Assembly (NCBI RefSeq): GCF_910592395.1 | Contig: NC_088322.1 | Location: 6,383,431 to 6,447,430 of the forward strand | DNA from: Lineus longissimus | Taxonomy: Eukaryota > Nemertea > Pilidiophora > Heteronemertea > Lineidae | Reading direction: 5' to 3' | Length of the DNA stretch: 64,000 bases | Part shown: one piece after another, positions 33,701 to 42,400 of the stretch | Layout: each line of letters starts with the position of its first letter | Position numbering within the stretch: the first letter of the stretch is position 1 | The notes under the pieces: model-generated | Told to the model about the DNA's origin: nothing | Seen by the model: the letters and a program-made list of their open reading frames with translations, nothing else | The model's database searches: none | Program-made: the position numbers and the translations under genes

Positions 33701-35862
33701 GAAAAAATTCAACATGCATTATTTTTTAATCTCAATAATTTAGCTGCTAAATGGCCAGTAAGTCATTCACAAATATAACTTAGAAACGCTTTACCCCAAA
33801 TGATTAATTGAATATATTTACAATGGCAATGGAAAGCCCAGTGGGTAGGCAACATTCAAATGGAACAGCCAAAGTTGACCTATCCATGTTTAATCCGGGT
33901 AGGGTTAAACCACGTTTGTATACATTGACAACAAACATGGCCGCCGCAGGGAAGAAGTGTTGGAAATCAGGTAAAAATACAGCGATTTACTTCGATTTTA
34001 ATGTGTTTTAGTGATTAACGTAGCATGACTAAAAGATATAAGTTGTGCTTATCCGGTACATCATGTTGTCATTGCGTGGAAAATTCATAGAAGCGGGTTT
34101 TTCTGAGGTTTTATAGTTAACATGCATTTTCCTGTATGTACTGTAAAAGTGTAAGTGGGCCTACCGTCAAATGTATGTGCACCAGTCAGCCTGTAGTAGT
34201 GTTACAGAAGCAGCAGGCCTACATGTACATGTACTTCAGGTTTGACACAGCCACAGAGCTTGTGCAGTTACATTATTTTGACATCCACATTTGACGTAGA
34301 AAATGGTCTGGTGTCTTTTACTGTGCTGACATTATCTGCACTGCTGCTTCTATACCGGTTATACTAACTAGCATATACCCATGGAGCGGGCAAAGTTGAA
34401 ATGTAATATACATTAGTTAAATGGGCACGATGATTGAACTACATTAAATTTGTAAAGTTACTGAAGTTTTATTAAAGGTTAAACACGAAATGAACTGCAT
34501 TTAGGGACTTATTGCTGCTATCTACATGCAACCCCCAATAGATTGATTGGAGTAGGCCTACGCTATTTTGCACAATGCATTGAGACCAGTGACAGCAGGT
34601 CCTGTTCCAAATAAGGGCCTCACATATTAGGCATATCACCTACCCACTCCCGTACCCAATGCCACTGTCGGACCAAAGCCAGGCGCATCGTGAGATGCAG
34701 AACGCAATTCAAACTGACAACATCAATCAGTAAAGAATAAATCAAAGAGCAAGCGCTGGCCACTGTACATATATTTTGTCCATCCTGGCATAACTGTTTA
34801 TTGATACCCTGACTGCATGTTCCGGTAGGCCACCCTGCAGAATTTGCCTTATCACTCCGGTCAGTGTTTCTCGAATAGAACTAAAATAGAACAGACTAAT
34901 CATTAATCTCCCTGCTAATACCCTGCACCATGGACCAGGTTGTATAGCACTACATACGTGCTGGAAGCTAATACTGATGTGGCAGGGAGAATATGCGTGA
35001 AGTTTGTGTATGCTTTTGAGAATGAGCGGAGCTCTCCAGTCGACGTGCTCTCTGAAAAGTTGTTATTTATTCCAAAACCACGAAGATATTCGACGTATGA
35101 CACCCTCAGTGACACTCTTACTTATGATCCACACCTACGAAGCCAAAAGTTGCAAGAATTCGACGCATTTCCGAGGCCCAATTTTGAAACAAAAATCGCC
35201 TCCTATTTAGCGGCCACAACGCGCATTATAGTATAGATTCCCGACCCGACCTACCCCGACTTTTCCCGACATTTACCGACTTGCGGAAAATGTTGCCAAA
35301 ATATAGTGTATTAATCATCAGAATATTTATATTTGTACTGTTTACATACATATACAGCACGTCTGTTAATTTCAAGACTTTTGAACGATGCTAAGTAAAG
35401 CAAATCAATTCCAATAATTACATCTATTTACCGACCGCAAGGCCGAACATGAGCATATGCACTATGCATGTACAGTTTACAAGAAGCGACAACCACAACT
35501 AACAAAGATTACCGACCTGCAGAAATAATTGTGGTTGGTAAATAGATGTAATTATTGGAGTTGATTTGCTCAACTTAGCATCGTTCAAAAGTCTTGAAAT
35601 TAACAGACGTGCTGTATATGTATGTAAACAGTACAAATATAAATATTCTGATGATTAATAGTAATACACTATATTTTGGCAGCATTTTCCACAAGTCGGT
35701 AAATGTCGGGAAAAGTCGGGGTAGGTCGGGAATTAGTATGACCCTGCTTCTACTATTCATGAGATTCACGATGCATCAGTTGATCTAGCCTGATTGTGGT
35801 GCCTTTGCGGCTTTGAAACTGCCGCCGCTTTGCCTTTACCTTTGGCCACAGGAGTCGTCCAT
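24626..35862 (-). CDS. Multi-exon gene of unknown function (326 codons if the model is right)
   Basis: Proposed exons in transcript order: 35840-35862 (ATG), 34958-35051, 32921-32950, 30379-30508, 29065-29222, 27845-27958, 27444-27483, 26538-26622, 26250-26299, 25900-26075, 24626-24706 (TAA). The phases join throughout and give 981 nt. I chose splice sites partly for phase, so this consistency is not independent proof. The best-supported exons are 30379-30508 (SKQYHVVKTDRSHTLRVEY), 29065-29222 (KKKESRPPARELRRHW), 27845-27958 (LQFVLCRCDSQGFWITKES) and 24626-24706 (C-terminal PNHAPIAVK then stop). The exon 25900-26075 ends in a hydrophobic stretch that could be a membrane segment. I do not recognise a family. 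The ATG lies about 0.6 kb from the ankyrin gene start, head to head. Confidence 0.42.
25900..26075 (-). CDS. Unknown gene, exon with acidic and hydrophobic parts
   Basis: Acceptor gtacattttgcag is good. It reads MHEAKVASCDLISAEDVSGL and later the hydrophobic LIFLSYSLINFLV before a gtaatg donor. An earlier donor is possible, so the 3' border is unsure. Confidence 0.4.
26250..26299 (-). CDS. Unknown gene, 50-nt exon candidate
   Basis: Acceptor gatatcctgcag and donor ACG|gtaata; reads HHEDSLSHTFGRMPSH in the frame that joins its neighbours. Confidence 0.3.
26538..26622 (-). CDS. Unknown gene, exon candidate
   Basis: Strong acceptor aattttgttttccag. The phase-matched frame reads AHRYGQTTESRVDSVDRMVA. 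The donor (gtgacg) is weak. Confidence 0.38.
26744..26982. mobile_element. MITE family L, simple copy (~240 bp)
   Basis: The ends cctacaccgttca and caaacggcgtgcccc are inverted. The inside (cactgccgttgtatag, ggaccacaagtaataac) matches 47528-48377. Confidence 0.7.
27090..27260 (-). mobile_element. Diverged SINE fragment
   Basis: It shares taccccagtct, cagctttcagt-like and gagcatttt motifs in order with the SINE at 7443-7727. Confidence 0.4.
27444..27483 (-). CDS. Unknown gene, 40-nt exon candidate
   Basis: Bounded by taacttcag and AT|gtacct; it reads GDFARRFGNLGPA and links the phases of its neighbours. Confidence 0.28.
27845..27958 (-). CDS. Unknown gene, well-supported exon
   Basis: Acceptor cttgccctctgcag and donor ATG|gtaagt. 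Only one of the three frames is open; it reads MMAVKKTQPLNQDLQFVLC then RCDSQGFWITKESNTYM, phase 0/0. Confidence 0.58.
28085..28460. repeat. Dispersed repeat with gtcgtccgtcgt motif
   Basis: It begins agctcacctttcaggggagc and contains gtcatcgtcgtcgtccgtcg. The style is that of a common invertebrate dispersed element. Only one copy is in the window. Confidence 0.4.
28553..28683 (-). CDS. Possible alternative exon with 15-bp coding repeat
   Basis: Acceptor gattcttttag and donor CAGG|gtgagc bracket a reading with the same phases as 29065-29222. Its 3' border resembles that of the other exon (accctgta in both). Six copies of a 15-bp unit give an Arg/Thr/Asp-rich or, in another frame, a GHKDK repeat. 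Real use is uncertain. Confidence 0.25.
28568..28668. repeat. 15-bp tandem repeat, ~6 copies
   Basis: The unit is tgtcccttgtccttg. Its period is a multiple of three, so it reads through as GHKDK or RDTRT on the minus strand. Confidence 0.9.
29065..29222 (-). CDS. Unknown gene, exon with basic region
   Basis: Donor AGG|gtaagc is clear; the acceptor (ataacaacag at 29223-29225) is chosen by phase. It reads FTKLKYTPAEIDKTAKKKES and ends MLLPMLEPYR. Upstream the frame stays open for a further short hydrophobic stretch, so the 5' border is open to change. Confidence 0.45.
29806..29870. repeat. 17-bp tandem repeat, 3-4 copies
   Basis: The unit is tagctagataactacga. Confidence 0.85.
30379..30508 (-). 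CDS. Unknown gene, well-supported exon
   Basis: Acceptor tcttagttacag and perfect donor TATT|gtaagt. It reads QSASKLRNELTMLMADLPAF then SKQYHVVKTDRSHTLRVEY and ends phase 1. Composition and length look like real coding sequence. Confidence 0.55.
30690..31450. repeat. Pair of dispersed ~70-bp direct repeats
   Basis: The sequence gttgcaattgcggacaaggt..aaattggaacaaatgcat at 30699-30756 recurs at 31380-31437 with few changes. Confidence 0.6.
30960..31032. repeat. Short telomere-like TTAGGG run
   Basis: gggttagggttagggttagg with degenerate gggttt/ggttaagg copies around it. It is too short to be a telomere. Confidence 0.7.
32921..32950 (-). CDS. Unknown gene, 30-nt microexon candidate
   Basis: Strong sites on both sides (aaataaatcag and AAG|gtaagg) enclose ten codons, VYDTVLVSLK, phase 0/0. 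Confidence 0.35.
33150..33567. repeat. Tandem repeat of ~60-80 bp, 5-6 copies
   Basis: The unit contains tatgaatccacatccctcag and atgaccacattaacttgagt with length variation between copies. Confidence 0.85.
34958..35051 (-). CDS. Unknown gene, candidate exon 2
   Basis: Acceptor aacaacttttcag and donor CAC|gtatgt; the phase-matched reading includes EHVDWRAPLILKSIHKLHAY. The opposite strand is also open here (34940-35236), so the strand is uncertain. Confidence 0.25.
35237..35733. mobile_element. Fold-back element with ~199-bp inverted arms
   Basis: Arms 35237-35435 and 35534-35733 are near-perfect reverse complements around a ~98-bp centre. The tips are ATTCCCGACCCGACC and GGTAGGTCGGGAAT. Both flanks carry TAG (35234-35236 and 35734-35736), a possible 3-bp target duplication. 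There is no coding capacity. Confidence 0.9.
35840..35862 (-). CDS. Unknown gene, candidate first exon
   Basis: ATG at 35862 reads MDDSCGQ, then donor AG|gtaaag (phase 2). It has G at +4 but is very short and could be chance. Confidence 0.25.
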
Positions 35863-36458
35863 CACACCCGCAAAAGATTGTGGGAGTTTACAGGAGCGGG
35901 AGTGATCACTCCTGTCTCCTGGCTGACACTACTATCTTGCTATCAAGTTGAGTTTTGGTGGCCACATTCTATTCTAGCCTCCTTGAATATTTTATCAAAT
36001 TCCGTCATGTTTTTATCCTGCCGAATTTAGGCCCTTTTGTACTGGTGATCCAGGCATTTGGATAAGGTTCCCTTCCAACCTCAAAATGCAATACTATCAA
36101 ACATATATTTCTCCATAATCGCTCCAGAATTCCAAAATCAAAGTCCGCTAAGACATAGGCCTACTCGGTATCAATCTCGACTTTTGGGAGAAGTTTTGTT
36201 GTCTTCCAATCTAAACTGACAGAGCAGTTACGTCCATAGTAGTGATGATGATGATGATGATTCTTTTCAGGGTGACCTCATAATGAACTGCAGGCTGCGA
36301 AACTTAGGATGGTTTGATTCAACGATATTTCTGTGAGAACGATGGCGAAATGGACCAAACCATGAAAATACAGCTGAGCTTATAATTGATACATATACAC
36401 TGGGCCACTACTGGAAGGGCCTACCTGAAATTAAATTGATTAAAATCAACCCTGAAAG
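35863..36458. promoter_or_regulatory. Possible shared promoter region between divergent genes
   Basis: It lies between the proposed minus-strand ATG (35862) and the ankyrin gene ATG (36459). It contains a (gat)n run ending in ttcttttcag at 36270, which may be the acceptor of a 5' UTR exon. No TATA box is obvious. The assignment is from gene layout only. Confidence 0.25.
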
Positions 36459-36488
36459 ATGGCTGGGGACATGAGCCAGTTGCTGGCT
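36459..36488 (+). CDS. Ankyrin gene exon 1 (start)
   Basis: It encodes MAGDMSQLLA and ends at GCT|gtaagt. A stop (TGA) lies in frame two codons before the ATG. A 5' UTR part may begin at 36271 after a gattcttttcag acceptor. Confidence 0.7.
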
Positions 36489-39400
36489 GTAAGTATTCAT
36501 ATTCTAAAGTGTCCTGCATGTATCCTCGAATGTTCATTGTGGTTACAGTTGCAGCACAATGAGCTAGAACTAAGTGTTGTCTGCTTAGCCTCCTTAGCAC
36601 TGTAATTTTAGGCCCCAGTTGGAAAATTGACGCTTCTTGCCTCCAGTCTGAAGAAAATAATGTTTGAACTGGATAAATTTGCAGGCGGCAGTGGGCAACT
36701 AAAGTTTGACATTGGAATTACTCAAGGGTCATTTTATAAACTAATCATTCCAATTTTAAAATGAAGCTTATCTAGATCTAAATGAGGTGTAGCAGTGTCT
36801 TGTCGATTTTCACCTATTTCAATTGGCTCAATCTTATTACTATTTCAGACCAAGTTAGGCCAAGCCGTCCAAAGCAACCACGTGGAGGAACTGAAGCAGT
36901 TGCTGGCTGACGGTGAAGACCCCCTTTTTAAAGACAAGGTATAAACTTATTTCTCATTTGTTTCTCAATCTCAGGAAATTTTGCCCCGTCAAGAGTCCGA
37001 CCATCTACATGTATTGTAACAAAATGATTATGTGGAGGCAGTATCAGTTTTATTGTGATAACTCAACAAGAAGTTGCATTGAAATCATTACAAATCTGTT
37101 AAAGCACTGTTGAACGAGGGGTCTCTGACCATCCAAGTCTGTGGATTAGACCGCTCTGATTGAACCTGGCGCCAAATCTGTTTAAAGCCGGTGAATCGGT
37201 GGCGGAAGGATGGAACGGACTTGAAAATAATTGTCGTGGCTGACTCGATGAACTGCATGTGAGACCTGCATGGAGGAGGATCAAGAAACAATTTAAAGGG
37301 GGACTATAGGCAGGAGGAGTGGGGCTAATTCGGCCATCTTCAGGTGACTAGTATACGCAGTAAGGGCAAAGGGTCATGTCAGACTTGGCACTAAATATAT
37401 TCCTCATACAAGCGTGAATCATTTCGACCTACTGTGAGATGTGAGAGACCCCTATTGGCGACTTTGTGTAACTTTATCTTGCCTGCCTAGCTGCCGCCTA
37501 TATTGTCCCTTTAAGACAGACCAAAGGTCACAACCTTGTCATAGCAAATGGTGCTAGAGTTACTGTCAATGATTGTGTATTCACCAGGGATGTGGCAGTT
37601 GAGATTTTTGAGGATAAGTGTTTTTCTCCTCCTGAAAAGGATTTATTTGACAGCAGCAATGAAAGGATCTTTGCCTCAACTCCCTGCAGAACTTTGAACT
37701 TTTGAAATCAAACCAAAAAATAAGCACTTCGGGGCAAGTGAAGGCAGTTCTAAGGACAACATTTTCATTGATTCTTTTACTCTCAGCACCATGATCCCTG
37801 ATGCGGATAGCCCTGTGTTTATTTCAAGTGCACACCTTTTGCAACATTTAGGTTTCACCCAACCTGACTTCTTTTATTTTTACTTCAATCCCACTGTCTT
37901 CCCTGCCGATGTTTATTTAGAAAATTCTACTCGCATGCAATCCTCTTATTTCCAAATTTTTCGTTCCTCTGTGCACAATCGCTGTCCTCATTCTCTTGCA
38001 GCGGAACAACACATTCTTGCACCTGGCCAGCACTGTATATAGACCTCAGATTATCAGTATCCTTCTAACTCTGGGGATTGATATCAATACTCAAAATAAG
38101 GTAAAACAATTCTCTTTAAATTGTGTGGAGAATTTTTCTCTCCATATTTTGTTGTGCTTAGCTGGTCCAGTTCCGAAGATCGTACAGGTGAGGACAGTCT
38201 CCTCCCGGTGGACTTCTTCCTTGAGACAACTGTCTGCATGATATGAAAATCAAATCTCCACCTGGGGCCATTGCCACCAAAGTCCTCGCCCACAATGTGT
38301 GCACTGTCTCTACTCGAGGCATCCAGTTTACCCAGAGAAAAAGAAAGAGCACAAATAGTTTTGGGCATCGTCACGTCACGATGCATTGCAGCTCTGATGG
38401 TTTTACATTACTGCAACGTGACATGACGCGACGTCTTCGTCAACGTGGTTCCCAATAATCAAGTGCATGAATCTATAGGGCTAGAAATAACTCGGGATTG
38501 TCTGACAGTCACCATGGCCAGTGGATTTTAGATTTTTACCTACTGCGGCCAAATGACACATTCTTGAACACATTCAGACTGTTGTGTCTTTAACCTATTC
38601 CATTGATTAAAGATTAATTTGTTTTCCAGGCTGGTAATACTCCCCTACACATGAGCGCCCTGAGCAATGAGTGTGCGCATGTCTCCGATCTGATGACAGC
38701 TGGGATTGATCCCTTTGCCAAAAATAGGGTAAGAGAGTGCATTGAAAGCAGTGTTGGCCTACTGGTTGGGCAACGGACTTACCGGTACAGTGTTCCAGGT
38801 GGATTTCAAGCCTCGTCCTGTTAATTGGTCAGTCTCGGCCAGAATCCCGTGTTCTCCGCCCAATCAAAAAAATTCTGCAGCACCCTCGTAGAAATTAAGC
38901 TTGCAGCACAGCTGACTCCAACTTTGGCGTCCAGTGGATTTTTTTGGCCGCCAGTGTCTGAACGCCAGAAAACTCCCAGGTGTGCTACGACTTGACGCCA
39001 CTGGCTGCCGGCAAACTCCATTCGACGCCAGATATCAAACTGGTTTGATTTTGGACTCCGGTGAACGCCAGAAGCAGTCAGGTGTGCTACCGATTCAGCG
39101 GCGAGCGTTGGTGTTCAGTCGAACTCCTCTGGACGCCAGAGTTGGCGCCAGGTGTGCTGCCAGCGTTAATTTCTTGATTTACAATCTCTCTTGGACTTTC
39201 TCTTCCCCTCCTATTGAAAATCCCATGGAGAATACTGTGAAACCTATAAAGGTGCCATCTGAATTGCTTTTGACGGACTTTCATGTAGATCAATGTATAA
39301 TAGTGGCTCCATTGCAAAGAGTGCAGAACGTGGCAGCAAGGGTTGTGTCAAGAACGCGCAGAGACCACATTGCTCCCGTTCTGTGCTAAGATACTTGCAA

Positions 39401-42400
39401 CAACTCATAAGATTGTACAAGGAAGTGCACCAGCGTACCTTTCGTAGCTAGTACGGAATCTCTGCAGTCAAAGACAAACGCGTGCCATAAGCGGTAGGAA
39501 GCTGCACATCAGCAGGACCAGAACCTCTTATGGTGACAGGTGTTTTGCTGTTGGTGCAGCCCGCTTGTGGAACCAGCTGCCACCGGACTTTCACTCGTCT
39601 CTATTGTATCCTTTAAAAGGGAGTTAAAAACGTGGCTATTTAGAAAGGCTTTTGGGGAGTAGCGCTTTAACATCGTATTATCGTAATGAGAAGTGCTATA
39701 TAAATATGGACTATTATTATTATTATCATATATACATGTAGGCACATGTCTGAACCTTGATATAGCTGCACCCCACTTGACCCAAATACTCTGACATCAC
39801 TTGAACTTTGTGAAAGTATTGGGCAAAATAAAACCCTGGCTGGCCATGCCCATGGTACCAGTATGCTAGGGGAGTTTCAAATGACGGATCTGCAGTACTT
39901 GGGGCTCCGAATATCATTGTTTCTTCAAATGCATCACCGCATGCACCTGTATTTCTTTCCAGGAAGGCAAGACAGCTATGGAGATCGAAACTCAAAATAA
40001 GTGGTGGCTACGTTCATACAAAGTCTACGAGGTGGGTAGATAGAAAAAAAATTTTTGGATTTTATTTTATAGGGTATAATAGCATCCCAATAGGCGGCCT
40101 TGATTTTCACTAGGGTATGCATCAAAATGACATCAAAACTCATGCAGAGTTGACGTCAAAACTCATGCAGAGTTGACGTCAAAACTCATGCAGAGTTGAC
40201 ATCAAAACTCATGCAGAGTTGACGTCAAAACTCATGCAGAGTTGACGTCAAAACTCATGCAGAGTTGACGTCAAAACTCATGCAGAGTTGACGTCAAAAC
40301 TCATGCAGAGTTGACGTCAAAACTCATGCAGAGTTGACGTCAAAACTCATGCAGAGTTGATGTCAAAACTCATGCAGAGCTGACGACACATCTCTGTCAC
40401 AACAGGTCGATGATAAAGTTGCTAATGTTGGTTCATATAAGGACGGATATGAAATTAGTACAGAAAAATCAAGTTCAATCTGACTGGGATTCGAACCACA
40501 GATCTTTGGATTGCCGGTCCACTGCTCTACCAATTGAGCTGTCGAGGTTCAGGCAACTTGATCTTCCTGTAATAATTTCATTTCTTTAAATACCCTGGTG
40601 ACATTAAGCACCGCGTAGCGGTGGCCAAAGTTTGCTGGTACCCTATTGGTTTTCCATTAGCACTTTGTAGATTATTTCAAGACGACATGGTTTTATTGAA
40701 GGACATAGGCCTGGGCTGGTTTTGTCTATCCATAGATTTTATAGATAGTCCTCTTCTTCTTGTTTATGTTACAAACAAAAGTTTAAGAAGAGGACTATCC
40801 ATAGATTTTATGGATAGTCCTCTTCTTCTTGTTTATGTTACAAACAAAAGTTTAAGAAGAGGACTATCCATAGATTTTATGGATAGTCCTCTTCTTCTTG
40901 TTTATGTTACAAACAAAAGTTTAAGAAGAGGACTATCCATAGATTTTATGGATAGTCCTCTTCTTCTTGTTTATGTTACAAACAAAAGTTTAAGAAGAGG
41001 ACTATCCATAGATTTTATGGATAGTCCTCTTCTTCTTGTTTATGTTACAAACAAAAGTTTAAGAAGAGGACTATCCATAGATTTTATGGATAGTCCTCTT
41101 CTTCTTGTTTATGTTACAAACAAAAGTTTAAGAAGAGGACTATGCATAGATTTTATGGATAGTCCTCTTCTTCTTGTTTACGTTACAAACAAAAGTTTAA
41201 GAAGAGGACTATCCATAGATTTTATGGATAGTCCTCTTCTTCCTGTTTATGTTACAAACAAAAGTTTAAGAAGAGGACTATCCATAGATTTTATGGATAG
41301 TCCTCTTCTTCTTGTTTACGTTACAAACAAAATTTTAAGAAGAGGACTATCCATAGATTTTATGGATAGTCCTCTTCTTGTTTCTGTTACAAACAAAAGT
41401 TTAAGAAGAGGACTATCCATAAAATTTACCAACAGATCAAGTTCAATGCCTTGAACTAGATTTGTTGTACTCGAATGTTTCAGCCTGGTGTGTTTGCATG
41501 CGTCGATGCACACGATATCCCCAAGTTCGAAGAGCTGATTTCAAAATGGTGCCGGTTAGATGCAGTCCATAAGAGTGGGAGAACGTTACGGCAGTATGCG
41601 GCAAAGAAAAGTTACCACGATATGGTCGCCATTATTGACAGAAACTCTCACACTTTGGTAAGATGATTACAGTGTTCAGTATTTTTGCCCTTCTCCATTT
41701 TCAATGTATCGGGTAAATGCGTGATGATTAGCGAGGATTAGCACCATTCCGATTCCCACTCTGACTGAAACTCCGAGAGTGAATAGCAGCAACCAATGGA
41801 CAATCGCGATTTAAATGATTTGATGGATGGTTTCCACTCCTGGAAACTGTCACATGTGGAAAAAAGAATCAGCATCTTTCATCGATTTTGCTCTTATATC
41901 ATGAATATAAGTTGTATTCCTATTCGTAAGAAATCGGCACGAATAGGAATATTACTTCGATATTTGCTGTTTATGCGCGCAATCGATTTGAGACGCCAAA
42001 TCCTTCCTCGCATGACAGTGACAGTGTTTCATCAATGACTAGCGTCCATCAAATCATTTAATTCATGAGTATCCATAGGTGGCTACTATTCGCTCTCTGA
42101 GTTTCATTTTCAATCGGGGTGGGAGTCCGAATTGTGCTAATCCTCGCTATTACTAGAAGTAGCTGAGAGACACATGAATTTGAAAAGGAGGGTGTTACCA
42201 GTGAGCCGAAGATGAAGAAGGTTTTGGAAGTGGTGAAGTTTTGTGTTGTGGTGAAACCAAATAAAAATCAATAAGTCAATATAGGGCTGGCATGCTCGGG
42301 CGGTTGGTGCATGTGAATTTTTTGCATCCTTGAAACGGTTGGTGCATGTGAATTGGTACCTGTGACATCCTTGAAACGGTTGGTGCATGTGAATTGGTAC

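Noticed and set aside
33936-33971. A plus-strand start MAAAGKKCWKS with a gtaaaa donor
   Set aside because: The initiation context is good, but no downstream exon joins it in frame; it could be an untranslated leader of the ankyrin gene.
34940-35236. A plus-strand ORF of 98 aa (TTG start) that looks coding
   Set aside because: It has no ATG, no clear acceptor and ends inside the fold-back element. The opposite strand gives a spliced reading that fits a gene model, though this is not certain.
38934-39389. A 151-aa plus-strand ORF as a gene
   Set aside because: It runs from a MITE into a decayed retrotransposon end; only the LQRVQNVAARVV part is meaningful, as reverse transcriptase remnant.
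40478-40560. A functional tRNA-Ala gene
   Set aside because: U33 is missing, the T stem is mismatched and the acceptor stem does not pair.
40621-41454. A 277-aa ORF with ten 23-residue repeats
   Set aside because: The 69-bp hairpin repeat has no stop in this frame, so the ORF is a by-product. It lies in an intron, lacks its own start context and is shared with a MITE-like element.
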